Positions 26,330 to 36,056 are shown, counted from the first letter of the stretch. The stretch is 64,000 bases of DNA from DATKUK01 sp035530655 (GCA_035530655.1 DATKUK010000054.1:1-64000); one strand, 5' to 3'. Numbers and translations are program-made. Notes: a model not told the origin generated them from the sequence alone.

Positions 26330-26859
26330 GGAGCCGACCAACGATGACGACGCGCCGGCATCAAGCTGCTGCCGCCACACTGACCGCCGCCTGTTGGGCA
26401 GCGGTCGCGATCTGTGGGTGCAATTACACGACGGCCAGGCCGTTTCCCGCCAACGTCCGCACCGTGTATGTGGAGATGTTCCGGTCCAAGGAGTTCCGTC
26501 GCAACCTCGAGTTCCAGTTGACTGAAGCGATTCAGAAGCGAATTCTCATGGACACCGACTATAAACTGGCTGACAAGAACCGAGCCGACACCATGCTGAC
26601 CGGTCAAGTCCTCGAGGTTCGCCAGGCCACGCTGGGCACGGACTTTAGAAGCGATCTGCCACGCGAAACCCAGGCTACGTTCATCGTCAGCTTTCGGTGG
26701 AAGGACCTGCGGACCGGCAAGACGCTGGTCGATCGCCCGCGCTTTACCCAGACGGTGGATTACATTCGTCCTGTGGGGGAGGACTTCTTCGACGCCAGCC
26801 AGGAGGCTCTCGACGATCTGGCCGAGCGAATCGTCGAACAGATGCAGTCGGACTGGTGA
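26326..26859 (+). CDS. LptE-like outer-membrane lipoprotein
   Basis: A small lipoprotein of 177 residues (or 171 from a second ATG at 26344). The signal peptide ends in AICGC, giving a lipidated Cys. The mature part begins NYTTARPFPANVRTVYVEMF and continues RNLEFQLTEAIQKRILMDTD, YKLADKNRADTMLTGQVLEV, then strands ending in FTQTVDYIRPVGEDF; this is the pattern of LptE (RlpB), which forms the plug of the LptD pore that inserts lipopolysaccharide. The first ATG overlaps the BamD-like stop (ATGA), and GAGGAG lies 11 bases before the second. Presence of BamD-like and LptE-like genes implies a true outer membrane with an LPS-like lipid. Confidence 0.82.
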   Translation: MRSRPTMTTRRHQAAAATLTAACWAAVAICGCNYTTARPFPANVRTVYVEMFRSKEFRRNLEFQLTEAIQKRILMDTDYKLADKNRADTMLTGQVLEVRQATLGTDFRSDLPRETQATFIVSFRWKDLRTGKTLVDRPRFTQTVDYIRPVGEDFFDASQEALDDLAERIVEQMQSDW

Positions 26860-26918
26860 TGGACTCCTCTCGCCAGGCCGATATGATTCAGTGATAGACC
26901 ACCAGGGAGTGTACCTAT

Positions 26919-28937
26919 ATGGCCGAGTCGGACTCTGGCAACAACCGCCCGTCGCCCCCGCAGGGACCGATGCGCCTGTCCCGCGGCGTGCTGGGGTGGA
27001 TCGTTTTTATCGGATGCGCGCTGCTCCTGGTGATGTTGCTGACCAGCAACATGCAGAAGCGGCGCCAGTTGACGTTCAACGAGTTCCTGACCTACGTCAA
27101 GAACGACCAGCTTGAGTCGGTGCAGATCAAGGAGGATCTGATCGTCGGCATGCTGAAACCTGAGGCCCGAGAGGGTCAACCCCCGGACGCCCAGTTAAGC
27201 TTCGAGGTCCGAAGTTTTCCGCAGTTGATCCCCACGGTCGTGGAAGAGTTGCGGAAGACCGACGCCGAGTTCAAGGTGCAGGCGGGGGGGAATCTATTCG
27301 TTCAATTGCTGGTATCGCTGCTGCCGTGGGTGCTTATCTTTGCGTTCATTTGGTTCTTCATCTTCCGTCAGATTCGCAGCGCCTCGACCGGGGCGGGGAT
27401 GTTGGGTCATTTCGGCAGAAGCCGCCACCGGATCAGCAGCAAAGAGCACACCAACGTCACCTTCGCTGACGTGGCGGGCATCGACGAAGCCAAGGAGGAG
27501 GTTACCGAGCTGGTGGAGTTCCTCAAGAACCCCAAGAAGTTCCACCGGCTTGGGGGGCGCATTCCGCGCGGCGTGCTGCTGGTCGGCGAGCCGGGCTGCG
27601 GCAAGACGCTGCTGGCCAAGGCGATCGCCGGTCAGGCCGACGTGCCCTTCTTCAGCATCAGCGGCTCGGACTTCGTTGAAATGTTCGTCGGCGTCGGGGC
27701 CAGCCGGGTGCGCGACCTGTTCAAGCAGGCGAAGGAGCATTCGCCCTGCATTATCTTCCTCGATGAGATCGACGCCGTCGGGCGGCGACGCGGTGCGGGG
27801 TTCAACGGCGGCGGGCACGACGAGCGCGAACAGACCCTAAACGCCATCCTGGTGGAGATGGACGGGTTCGACAGCTCCGACCAGGTGATCGTCATCGCGG
27901 CGACCAACCGGGCGGACGTGCTCGACCCAGCCTTGATTCGTCCCGGACGTTTTGACCGACAGGTGGTCGTGTCCCTTCCGGACATCAAGGGGCGCCTGGA
28001 GATCCTCAAGATCTACGCGGCGAAGGTCAAGCTCGGTCCCGACGCGGACCTCGAGCGGCTGGCGCGCGGGACGCCGCTGTTCAGCGGCGCCGACCTGGCC
28101 GCGATCATCAATGAAGCGGCCCTGCTGGCCACGCTGGCCAACAAGCAGTACGTCGAGCAGGAGGACCTGGAGGAAGGCCGCGACAAGATCCGCTGGGGCC
28201 GTGCCCGCAAGAGCCGCGCGATCGACGAACAGGAGAAGGTGCTGACGGCCTATCACGAAGCCGGTCACACGCTGCTACAGTGCCTCGTGCCCGGTGCAGA
28301 CCCGCTGCACAAGGTCAGCATCATCCCGCGCGGGCAGGCGCTCGGGGCGACCTTCAACCTACCCGAAAAGGATCGGTACACGCTGGCGCGGAAACAAGCG
28401 ATGGCCCAGTTAACGATCCTTCTGGGCGGTCGAATCGCCGAGAAGACGTTCTGTGAGGATGTCACCAGCGGCGCCGCCAACGATATCAAGGTGGCCACCA
28501 GCCTCGCTCGCACCATGGTCTGCGACTGGGGTATGAACGAGAAGCTCGGCCCGATTCGCTACTCGACCGACGACGGTCGGCCCTGGTTCGCCGAGGCGGG
28601 CGCAAAGGAGTACTCCGACCACACCGCCGAGACGATCGATGAGGAAATTCGCCATACCATCGATGAGGCGCAAAACACAGCCACCGAGCTGATCGAGAAG
28701 CATCGTGACACGGTGGAAGCCATCGCCCAGGCCCTTCTGAAGTACGAGACGCTCGACAGTGAGGACGTCAAGCGCATCATCGATGGCCAGCCGCTCGACA
28801 AACCCACGGTTAGCGACCTGCTGGCCGCCGAGCAGGCCCGCAAGCCTGAGGCGTCCGCCAAGCCGAAGGCCCGACCGGCCGCCAAACCCGACCCGGACAT
28901 GCCCGGCGGCGCCCTGCCCCAGCCGGGGGTCAATTAG
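26919..28937 (+). CDS. ftsH: ATP-dependent zinc metalloprotease FtsH
   Basis: FtsH is a hexameric membrane AAA+ protease that degrades unassembled membrane proteins and regulators. The 672-residue product has two N-terminal membrane helices (about 25-43 and 125-143) around a periplasmic domain, then the AAA domain: TFADVAGIDEAKEEVTELVE, Walker A GEPGCGKTLLAK (Cys where Thr is usual), FVGVGASRVRDLFKQAKEHS, Walker B IIFLDEIDAVG, and the arginine-finger region LIRPGRFDRQVVV. The protease domain carries the zinc site YHEAGHTLL. The C-terminal ~40 residues are a Lys/Pro/Ala-rich tail. The gene follows the LptE-like gene by 59 bases. Confidence 0.97.
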   Translation: MAESDSGNNRPSPPQGPMRLSRGVLGWIVFIGCALLLVMLLTSNMQKRRQLTFNEFLTYVKNDQLESVQIKEDLIVGMLKPEAREGQPPDAQLSFEVRSFPQLIPTVVEELRKTDAEFKVQAGGNLFVQLLVSLLPWVLIFAFIWFFIFRQIRSASTGAGMLGHFGRSRHRISSKEHTNVTFADVAGIDEAKEEVTELVEFLKNPKKFHRLGGRIPRGVLLVGEPGCGKTLLAKAIAGQADVPFFSISGSDFVEMFVGVGASRVRDLFKQAKEHSPCIIFLDEIDAVGRRRGAGFNGGGHDEREQTLNAILVEMDGFDSSDQVIVIAATNRADVLDPALIRPGRFDRQVVVSLPDIKGRLEILKIYAAKVKLGPDADLERLARGTPLFSGADLAAIINEAALLATLANKQYVEQEDLEEGRDKIRWGRARKSRAIDEQEKVLTAYHEAGHTLLQCLVPGADPLHKVSIIPRGQALGATFNLPEKDRYTLARKQAMAQLTILLGGRIAEKTFCEDVTSGAANDIKVATSLARTMVCDWGMNEKLGPIRYSTDDGRPWFAEAGAKEYSDHTAETIDEEIRHTIDEAQNTATELIEKHRDTVEAIAQALLKYETLDSEDVKRIIDGQPLDKPTVSDLLAAEQARKPEASAKPKARPAAKPDPDMPGGALPQPGVN

Positions 28938-29259
28938 ATCATCGACTGACCGGATTTCTCCTGTCTTGCCGTATTCATAGCGACGCAGGCTGACATGTCA
29001 GCTATGGCTGGGTCGCCGTTGTGCCGGAATCCGAGACAACGATGGGCTTGCCCGCGGGGAGTAGGCGCAGAATTCCTGTCGGCTCTACCGGCCTGCCTGA
29101 TCACCTTCCTCTCGCGGCCGAGGTTCAGATCGGTCCGCCTTTTGTCGAGAGCCACGCCAGCCACGAATCGGCACGACCTCGGTACGCTTGCCAGGATGTT
29201 TCGCCCCCACTATTATCTGCCCGCCGAGCCTGGTCTTCTTTTCGCTTGCGGGGTGGTCT
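28938..29259. other. Intergenic region before the WYL regulator
   Basis: No gene, terminator or clear promoter was found. An open frame continues upstream from the WYL gene start through a TTG at 29188, but the added sequence lacks family similarity. Confidence 0.5.
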
Positions 29260-30255
29260 GTGGCCAGAGGCGAATCGCTGATCCGACAGTGGAAGCTGCT
29301 GTCGGTCCTTCAGAGCAATCGTGTCGGTGTCTGCCTGGACGACCTGGCCGACATCGTCGGCTACAACCGCCGGACCGTGCAGCGCGACCTCCGCGTCCTC
29401 AAGGAGGCGGGCTTTCCCCTCCAGCACGAGGCGGACGAAGCGGGCAAGCGTTTCTGGCGGCTGCCGCCCGGGTTGATCGAGCGGCAGGCCATCATTCTCA
29501 GCTTCCCCGAGGCGGTCTCGCTATATCTGGCCCGACAACTGCTGGCGCCCCTGGCCGGCACACTGCTGGCGGAGGGGCTGGATTCACTGATCCAGAAGAT
29601 CCGCTCGACGCTGCCGCAGCAGGCGCTGAGGCATTTCGAGCACATGCACGAACTGATCGCCGTCCGCGCCGCCGGTCAACCCGACTATCGCAGGCACGCC
29701 GACCAGTTGCGCGTCCTCAGCGAGGCCGTGGTGTCAAGCCGTGTCGTTCAGATCGCCTATCGCGGCGCGTGGCGGGCCGAGCAGTACAGCACGTTGATCC
29801 ATCCGTACGGGATCGTGTTCTACGGCGGCGAGCTTTACGTGCCCGCCTATTCCGTCCGCGCCGGGGCGATTCGGCTGTTCAAACTGTCACGAATCAGTCG
29901 GGCAGAGCCTAGTGCCGAGCGATTCAGTCGCCCGGGCGATCTGCTACTGGAGGACCTCTTCGCCGGCAGCTTCGGTATCGTTCGGCCGACCGGCGGCAGG
30001 GAGATCGACATCACGTGCCGCTTCGACGGGCCGGTGGCCGTGCTGGTGGCCGAGCGGCAGTGGCATCGATCGCAGCGGATTCAGAGCCGGCGCGACGGCT
30101 CACTTCTGGTGCGCTACTGCCTCGGCGAGACCAGCGAGTTCAAGCGGTGGATCAAGGGGCTCGGGCCGGGTGCGGCGGTGCTCAAGCCCGACTGGCTGCG
30201 AGGCGAGATCCGCGCCGAATTACTCGAGGCGGCGCGGGATCACCACGAGGTGTAG
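29260..30255 (+). CDS. WYL-domain transcriptional regulator (YafY-type)
   Basis: A 331-residue DNA-binding regulator. Residues ~1-60 form a DeoR-like winged helix-turn-helix (LIRQWKLLSVLQSNRVG, then LDDLADIVGYNRRTVQRDLR, VLKEAGFPLQHE). The middle and C-terminal part is a WYL domain (VQIAYRGAWRAEQYSTLIHP, GGELYVPAYSVRAGAIRLFK, LSRISRAE) and its C-terminal extension (WHRSQRIQSRRDGSLLVRYC, FKRWIKGLGPGAAVLKP). WYL domains sense small ligands or nucleic acids and often regulate stress or defence genes. The GTG at 29260 is preferred because it starts at the HTH; an upstream TTG at 29188 would add 24 unlikely residues. Targets are unknown, and no defence genes lie nearby. Confidence 0.87.
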   Translation: MARGESLIRQWKLLSVLQSNRVGVCLDDLADIVGYNRRTVQRDLRVLKEAGFPLQHEADEAGKRFWRLPPGLIERQAIILSFPEAVSLYLARQLLAPLAGTLLAEGLDSLIQKIRSTLPQQALRHFEHMHELIAVRAAGQPDYRRHADQLRVLSEAVVSSRVVQIAYRGAWRAEQYSTLIHPYGIVFYGGELYVPAYSVRAGAIRLFKLSRISRAEPSAERFSRPGDLLLEDLFAGSFGIVRPTGGREIDITCRFDGPVAVLVAERQWHRSQRIQSRRDGSLLVRYCLGETSEFKRWIKGLGPGAAVLKPDWLRGEIRAELLEAARDHHEV

Positions 30256-30588
30256 GCGCGGGCGGGTTCGGCAGAGGGCGATGGAGCGGGCCTGAAGCCG
30301 TCGGCCCAGGTGGATGCCGCTCTCATTCTTTCTTTTCTTTTCTCCAGCCAAAGTCAACCGATTGGGGGTAGCGTGGCCGCCGGGCCCTACACCTAGCGGG
30401 CACGACCGAACCTGTCGCGTCGGCTGGTGCGGCGGTGTGACCCACCCTGTCGCAGCGCCGTGGCATACTGTGGACAGTCGCCCAGCGAGGTCCAAGACGG
30501 CGGGGGCGATGGGGGGCGCTCCCGCCTCAACTTACAAGGCTGCGGACGCGTCGCGGCAGCGGCTTGGCTGGCAGGCGGAGGCCATCGT
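30256..30588. other. Intergenic region with a pyrimidine tract
   Basis: No protein gene is supported. A C/T-rich run lies at about 30322-30346. The rest is GC-rich without a terminator or a recognisable repeat. Confidence 0.5.
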
Positions 30589-30888
30589 TCAAAACTCGCC
30601 GTCCTCGCGTCGCTTCGCCTCGATATCAAACTGGATGTAGGCCATCGACAGCCGGAGCGTGTCCAGCGCATCGGTGATGGCACCAAGCTTGGCCTGAAGT
30701 GCCTCCCTGTCCGGAGCCGCTTCCTGCGAGCCGGAGCCGCGCTGCGTAACGGCTTGCTTGATCTCGTCGTGCCGCTGCTGGGTTTCGCGCGCCAGGGATT
30801 CGAGCCTGTCTTTCGCCCCGCCGGGAGGTAACCACTCGATGGCCTTGTGCAGTCTGGCAAGTTGTTCGTTGAACTGTTCGTCGATCAT
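30589..30888 (-). CDS. Small coiled-coil hypothetical protein
   Basis: A 99-residue hydrophilic protein, predicted from sequence pattern to be helical and partly coiled coil: FNEQLARLHKAIEWLP, a PPGGAKDRLESLARE turn, TQQRHDEIKQAVTQ, then REALQAKLGAITDALDTLRL and SMAYIQFDIEAKRRE. It has no signal peptide, membrane helix or cysteine. No strong ribosome binding site precedes the ATG. Regular heptad-like spacing and ordinary codon use favour a real gene, but I do not recognise the family. It stands alone between the WYL regulator and the sigma factor. Confidence 0.55.
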   Translation of the reverse strand: MIDEQFNEQLARLHKAIEWLPPGGAKDRLESLARETQQRHDEIKQAVTQRGSGSQEAAPDREALQAKLGAITDALDTLRLSMAYIQFDIEAKRREDGEF

Positions 30889-31220
30889 GGCTCAGGCAGC
30901 GGAAAGATATTGTGGTTTACGCTAGGCCTGCCCGGCGAAGCAGCCCACGGCTCACTTGCTGGAATGTACGATCCAACCGCAAGCGCCGCAAGGTCCGTAA
31001 TGATCCTTGCTGGCTTTGCGGCGTTCCGATGCTGTACAGGGCCGCACGTTCGTCCCGCACACAGGGCGAAGCTTACCGGACGCAAAGGCCGTCTCACACG
31101 GCAGGTGAAAGGCCGACAAACGAAACCGGCGACGAGCCTGTTCGACTCGCCGCCACGTTCTTCCCCGCGGGTTGGCGCCTGGAAAGTCGTACCTCGCGTC
31201 GGGTGTGGGCGGTGTATGGA
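30889..31220. other. Intergenic region, no gene seen
   Basis: Short open frames occur on both strands but none has a start with a ribosome binding site or a recognisable product. A short minus-strand frame has scattered cysteines (LCAGRTCGPVQ) but no complete motif. Confidence 0.45.
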
Positions 31221-32180
31221 TCAGGCCGCCAGCACGCTCTCTTCCAGCGCGGCTCGGAGTTTGGCCAGAGCCTTCTTCTGGATCTGTCTAACGCGCTCCT
31301 TGGTCACGCCGATGACGCGGCCGACTTCTTCCAGGGTCATGGGCTCGGGTCTCTGATCCTCGGGTGTATCAAGGGCGAAGCGTGCCCGGATCACCGTTTC
31401 CTCCACCTTGGTGAAGTTGACCGAGTTTCTGGCGATGATGGCCCGCAATTCGTCGACGCAATCGATCTCGGTGTTCTCCCGCCGCGTTTCGAGATAGTCG
31501 CTTTTCTGCATGGCTGGATCGAACTCGGTGGGAAAACGTCCGCGGTAGCGCGATGTACGCATGGCGACGCGGCTGAAGCTTTTGAGGATGGCGCGGCAGC
31601 CGTACGTACTGAACTTGAACCCTCGCGAGCAGTCAAACTTGTCGACGGCCCGCAGCAGGGCCATGTTGCCCTCACTGATCAACTCCGCCGGATCCACGCC
31701 GGTGAGGCGCGATCGCTTTGCCATCGCCAGCACCAAAGCCATATTCGCCTGCACGATCTCGGCTCGACAATGCAGCGCAAGCCGCTGCCAGGCAATGAGT
31801 TCGCGGACCTGGGTGAAGGAGAGTCTCTGCCCGCGTCGCGCCCATAGAATGCGGAACACCCTCGACCGTGCGTAGTTGAAGCGCAGAAACGCCCTCTGCT
31901 CCTGTTCGGTCGTGAAGGTGATTGGGCCGTCCGTGGCGCGATCACGAGCGATGGGCGGCGGCGTGACGAACCGGATGGGGGCGACCGCTATCAGGTCGAG
32001 TTTGCCGTCGAAGAACAGTTCTTCGACGCCGCGCCGTCGAAACGACGAATGGGTGATGTAGCCGACCGGATCTCGCGCGGCGCTGGTCAGCAGTTCGCGA
32101 TCGGCGGTAGAAAATCGTCCCAGGATGGACGGCGGTGGAAGCTTGACGCTTGGCGTCATCTGTCGTGCCACTTTTGGCAT
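31221..32180 (-). CDS. Sigma-70 family RNA polymerase sigma factor
   Basis: A 319-residue sigma factor. The ATG at 32180 is firmly supported: AAGGAGG lies 5 bases upstream, with a second AAGGAGG behind it. Residues ~150-235 are region 2 (VQANMALVLAMAKRSRL, ELISEGNMALLRAVDKFDCS, RGFKFSTYGCRAILKSFSRV), including the core-binding and -10-recognition helices. Residues ~265-315 are region 4 (MTLEEVGRVIGVTKERVRQI, QKKALAKLRAAL) that reads the -35 box. Little space remains for region 3. A ~110-residue N-terminal extension (STADRELLTSAARDPVGYI, RRRGVEELFFDGKLDLIAV) is unlike region 1.1 of housekeeping factors. This is probably an alternative group of sigma-70 seen in planctomycetes; its regulon is unknown. 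Confidence 0.9.
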   Translation of the reverse strand: MPKVARQMTPSVKLPPPSILGRFSTADRELLTSAARDPVGYITHSSFRRRGVEELFFDGKLDLIAVAPIRFVTPPPIARDRATDGPITFTTEQEQRAFLRFNYARSRVFRILWARRGQRLSFTQVRELIAWQRLALHCRAEIVQANMALVLAMAKRSRLTGVDPAELISEGNMALLRAVDKFDCSRGFKFSTYGCRAILKSFSRVAMRTSRYRGRFPTEFDPAMQKSDYLETRRENTEIDCVDELRAIIARNSVNFTKVEETVIRARFALDTPEDQRPEPMTLEEVGRVIGVTKERVRQIQKKALAKLRAALEESVLAA

Positions 32181-32751
32181 GCTGACCTCCTTGCCTCCTT
32201 GGGCGAAAGCGGTCGCAGATGTTCGGCACCCCCGTGCTCCGCCAGGCTGCGGCGAGCGTTTGCGCCGACGGTCGGTGCACCGGCCGCCTCGTTTCGAGAC
32301 AGCCAAAGTTCCTGTGGCCCATGGACGGCCGGGCACCGATTGTCGCGGACATCCGTGGTCCGCCCGGCGTGGGATCGGCTCTCGCGGCCCCCCGCCGGAT
32401 CGCCCGAACGCGGGAGGGGTCCTCCGGTTCGCTTAAGGATTACCGTCGTCGCACAGACACCCGACGGTTGTCTTGTGAATACACGATAAACCCCTTATGG
32501 GCCATAGGGCTTTTGCTTAGGCATAGTGGCCATCTGCGACAGCAGATCTGTAAACCGCCTGTAAACAAGCAGTTCGATTACGCATCCAGGTATCGCAAAG
32601 GGTTGAGGTGTACAGAAAAAAATATGCAGTTGACCGCCGGACGTTTGCGGCCAATTGCTGGGTTTCACGCTAGTTGGGTCGGCCGAAGGGCGGGTCGTAC
32701 AGGCCCCAGACACCTGGACGGCTCGAATGGGCATGGCCGACGAGCGGAGCT
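32181..32751. other. Sigma-factor upstream region
   Basis: This 571-base stretch holds no supported gene. It includes an AT-richer part at about 32480-32640, likely the sigma-factor promoter region, with two GTTTACAG direct repeats (minus strand, starts 11 bases apart) around 32551-32569 and an imperfect CCCTTATGG/CCATAGGG palindrome at about 32492-32511. I could not fix a -35/-10 pair. Confidence 0.4.
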
Positions 32752-33399
32752 TCAGGTCGGCGGTTGCTCGCCCGTCCCCGACGAACCCGACGGTTGCTGA
32801 ACGAACTGAAGCATACGAACCAACTCCACCAGCGAGTCGATCTGGAGTTTCATCATGATGTGTGAGCGGTGGACGTCCACGGTCTTTCTGCTAAGGCCGA
32901 GTTGGTACGCCACCTGCTTGACGGGCGTGCCGGTCGCCAGCAACTCCATGACCTCGCGCTCTCGTGGGGTCAGCAGCGCCAAGCGCGACTGGACTTCGGC
33001 CTGCTGGGCCTGTCGTCGCCGGATCTGCCCGTCCCACTCGATGGCCTGCCGGATGCGATCGAGCAGGGCTTCGCCCTTGAAGGGTTTCTCGATGAAATCG
33101 ACGGCGCCGCCTTTCATTGCCTGTACGGCCTTGGGCACGTCGCCGTGGCCGCTGATAATAATGACTGGGATTCTCATCCCTTTCTGCTGGAGCATCTTTT
33201 GCAGTTCCAGGCCGTTCACCCCCGGCATGCGGACGTCGAGAACGAGGCACCCGGGCCTCGACGGGTCGCAATGGCTCAGGTACTCCTCTGCGGTGGCATA
33301 GTCCTCCACCGCCATGCTCGCCGAAGCGATCAGCCGCCGCAGAGAGTGGCGCACGGCTTCGTCGTCGTCCACGATGAACACTGTCGGGTCAGTCGGCAT
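32752..33399 (-). CDS. FixJ/LuxR-type response regulator
   Basis: A 215-residue two-component response regulator. The receiver domain (1-120) has the acidic pocket FIVDDDEAV, phospho-acceptor Asp55 in CLVLDVRMPGVNG, the conserved IIISGHGDVPKAVQAMKGG loop and Lys in DFIEKPFKGE. The C-terminal part is a LuxR/FixJ helix-turn-helix (LLTPREREVMELLATG, KQVAYQLGLSRKTVDVHRSH). Receiver details (GHGDVPKAVQAMKGGAVDFIEKPF) match the FixJ/TodT group rather than NarL. Its gene overlaps the upstream kinase gene by 11 bases, so they form a cognate pair. Target promoters are unknown. Confidence 0.94.
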   Translation of the reverse strand: MPTDPTVFIVDDDEAVRHSLRRLIASASMAVEDYATAEEYLSHCDPSRPGCLVLDVRMPGVNGLELQKMLQQKGMRIPVIIISGHGDVPKAVQAMKGGAVDFIEKPFKGEALLDRIRQAIEWDGQIRRRQAQQAEVQSRLALLTPREREVMELLATGTPVKQVAYQLGLSRKTVDVHRSHIMMKLQIDSLVELVRMLQFVQQPSGSSGTGEQPPT

Positions 33400-35329
33400 G
33401 TTTCTGCTCTCCCTGGGCAGCCGGCAGCGTAAAACGGAAGGTCATGCCGTGGTCCGGATTGCCTGAGGCCCACAGGCGGCCACCGTGGGCCTCCACGATG
33501 GTTCGGCTGATGGCCAGACCCATGCCCATTCCCTCAGGCTTGGTGGTAAAGAACGGTTCGAACAAGCGGTCCGCCTGATGATCCGCGGAGAGTCCCGTTC
33601 CGCTGTCGCGAACGGCCACCTCGACACAGCCGTCGTCCACGGCAGCGGTGCGGATCGACAGCTTACGCTCCTTTTTCCGCCGGTGTTTCATGGCCTCCAA
33701 CGCGTTTCGCACCAGGTTCAGAATGACCTGCTCGATCTGGATGGCGTCGGCGACGACCGGGTGGGTCGCACCGTCCAGCTCCAATCGCAGCACGACCCCG
33801 TACTCACGGGTCTCGACTTCGGCCAGATCGGCCGCCTCCCGGACCAGGTCAGCGATGTCGACGCGTGTTCGCTGCGTATCCTCCTTGCGAATAAAGCTGC
33901 GGACGCGCCGCACGATCTGGCCCGCTCGTTCAGCCTGGGCGGCGATCTGCGTGACGTCCTCCCGGAGCTCTTCGGCATCTAAGCGGCCGGATCTTATGGC
34001 CTGGAGCCAAGCCTGGGCGTAGTTGGCGATGGCGGCCAGCGGCTGGTTGATCTCGTGTGCCAAACTCGATGTCATCTCACCTATGGTACTGAGCCGTGAC
34101 ACGTGGGCCAGATCCGCCTGCCTCTGCCGCAGTTGCCCCTGGGCTTGCTCGCGCTCGGTTACGTTGACCAGACACAGCAAGACCCCCTCCACCTGCCCGG
34201 AAGCCGGCTTGACCGGATGAAGCGTCCAGTCCCAGTAGGTCACGCCGCGTTCAGGATGTCCGGCGTACTCAAACGGCTTGGCATAGAAGGACCGGGGCTG
34301 TCCGCTCGCCACCACCTCGCGAAAAATGACTTCGTTTTCCGGATGCGGATAGATATCGAAGTGGTTCTTGCCTACGAAGAACTCAGGCGTCCGGTCATCA
34401 CTTTCCGCATAGGCACGGTTGACGCGAAGGAAATTGAAATCCGCATCCATGAAGGCAACTAAAATGTGCGTGGTATCGAATACCCTTTCCAACAGCTCGT
34501 TGGTCTGTCGTAACGCCTGCTCGGCCTCTTTAAGCTCCGTAACGACACGGTTGCTCGCACGGGTGCCCAGGAAGCGGCCCTGCCGGTCGAAAACCGGGCG
34601 GCATACGTGACTGATCCACCGGATCTGACCGTCCTTGGTCACGATACGAAACACCTTGGGCTCATGCCGCTTCTCATGCCCGGTGGCATGACAGTGCCCC
34701 TGCCACACATGGCGGTCCTCGGGAAGGACCACCTCATCGAGCAAGCCGGGCGACGCGTGGAACTCATCCGGGCTGTACCCCGTCACGTCCTGGCAGGCGG
34801 GCGATACGTAGCGCATGTCGCCTTCAGGACCGCGCCAGTAGATCCAGTCCGAGGCAAACTCCGAGACTGTGCGGTATCGATCTTCACTTCTTCGCAGCGT
34901 CTCCTCGCTTGTTTTGCGCTGCGTGATATCCGTGATCATCCCGAGGGCGCCCTCGTAGCGGCCGTCATCGTCGAAGATCGCGTGGGTCGAAACGATCGCC
35001 CAGAGGTCCGTTCCGTCCTTTCGCCGGAACCTGAAGTCGTGCTGTTCTCTGACTCCCTGTCGGCGCTCCTGAAGCTTGGCTCGCGCAATAGCTCTACCTT
35101 CTTCGTCCATAAAGTCGAGCAGCGGCGCGCCGATCATTTCAGCCTTGGTGTAGCCAAGCATCTCAGCCATTCTGCCGTTGACGAAGCGGGTCCGATCCTG
35201 CGCGTCGAGGATCCATATGCCCTCCAAAGCCGTCTCGACGATATGACGGTACTGCCGCTCGCTCTCGCGAAGGCGCGCCACCTGCTCTCGCAAGGCTTCA
35301 AGCTCGGCGTTCAGTGGGTCCTTGCCCAT
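33389..35329 (-). CDS. Multi-PAS sensor histidine kinase (FixL-like)
   Basis: A 646-residue kinase without membrane helices, so probably a cytoplasmic sensor. After a short coiled coil (LEALREQVARLRESERQYRH) come three PAS domains: about 20-130 (ILDAQDRTRFVNGRMAEMLG), 140-260 (the SDWIYWRGPEGDMRYVSPA stretch) and 270-395 (AFMDADFNFLRVNRAYAE), with PAC-type segments between. The transmitter has the phospho-acceptor His in EMTSSLAHEINQPLAAIANY and an HATPase domain (VILNLVRNALEAM, VAVRDSGTGLS, GMGMGLAISRTIVEAHGGRL). No heme-binding residue could be assigned with confidence, so oxygen sensing is not claimed. It is paired with the FixJ-type regulator by gene overlap. Confidence 0.93.
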   Translation of the reverse strand: MGKDPLNAELEALREQVARLRESERQYRHIVETALEGIWILDAQDRTRFVNGRMAEMLGYTKAEMIGAPLLDFMDEEGRAIARAKLQERRQGVREQHDFRFRRKDGTDLWAIVSTHAIFDDDGRYEGALGMITDITQRKTSEETLRRSEDRYRTVSEFASDWIYWRGPEGDMRYVSPACQDVTGYSPDEFHASPGLLDEVVLPEDRHVWQGHCHATGHEKRHEPKVFRIVTKDGQIRWISHVCRPVFDRQGRFLGTRASNRVVTELKEAEQALRQTNELLERVFDTTHILVAFMDADFNFLRVNRAYAESDDRTPEFFVGKNHFDIYPHPENEVIFREVVASGQPRSFYAKPFEYAGHPERGVTYWDWTLHPVKPASGQVEGVLLCLVNVTEREQAQGQLRQRQADLAHVSRLSTIGEMTSSLAHEINQPLAAIANYAQAWLQAIRSGRLDAEELREDVTQIAAQAERAGQIVRRVRSFIRKEDTQRTRVDIADLVREAADLAEVETREYGVVLRLELDGATHPVVADAIQIEQVILNLVRNALEAMKHRRKKERKLSIRTAAVDDGCVEVAVRDSGTGLSADHQADRLFEPFFTTKPEGMGMGLAISRTIVEAHGGRLWASGNPDHGMTFRFTLPAAQGEQKHAD

Positions 35330-36056
35330 GGCCGTGTTCAGCCCTCTGTGGTTGTCAGGCCGGTGCGAGATTCGGTCGAACCTCCAGGATGCGGCTCCCC
35401 TAAAGCGACAGGCCCCCTCTGGTGGAGAGGTGCACCGCGCTATGGGGCGCCCTTCTGATCACCAGCGCCGGATGAGCAGTGCGCGACGCAGCAAACATCG
35501 GGTTGCTCCCCGGCTTCGCCAGCCAGCCCGCATGTCGGGCGTATTGCGTAACGAGTATAAACGCGCTCGCCCTGGCCATGCAACAGATAAACTTCTTCCG
35601 AAATGTGCACGCCGCCGCCCCCTGGGGCACATCGGGGGTCACGGGCGTGCGTCGTGCCGACCCGCCTGGCGACCGAGCAGGCCAGGATGCCGGCGCCGAG
35701 AGTCGGCGGTTCGGAGGCACGAATCTGCGGGCGAGCCGTCTCGGCAGCACAAACCATATGACCATACAGCCACCTAGGACGCTGGCCGCACCAAAGTCCA
35801 CCAAGCACTCGCATACCGGGCCACGCATCAAAGGCGTGTAGACATGCCCCGTTGCATCCTTCATTTGCCCGTGGCCTTACCGATCCATGGACGGGAAGTT
35901 GTGGACCCGTAGTCCGGCGTGACGTTCGGGGCGGAGCATGTAGCATAGTAGCCGGCACCGGCCAGGTGTGGGCCGCGGTGATGTGCTCATCATCTGTGGT
36001 TTAGCTGTGGGCAAAAAAAAAGGGGTTGCGGTGGCAGGGGGGTGGCGGGGGTCGAC
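35330..36056. other. Long intergenic region without a supported gene
   Basis: Frames of 120-170 codons exist on both strands, but they overlap each other, lack ribosome binding sites and show no recognisable domain. The far end is G/A-rich (an A-run at 36013-36021, then G-rich blocks). No decaying gene is recognised. Confidence 0.45.

Noticed and set aside
30322..30346. Pyrimidine run as a terminator for the WYL gene
   Set aside because: No stem-loop precedes the C/T-rich run.
35400..35864. 154-codon minus-strand frame
   Set aside because: No ribosome binding site, no recognisable motif, and competing frames overlap it on both strands.
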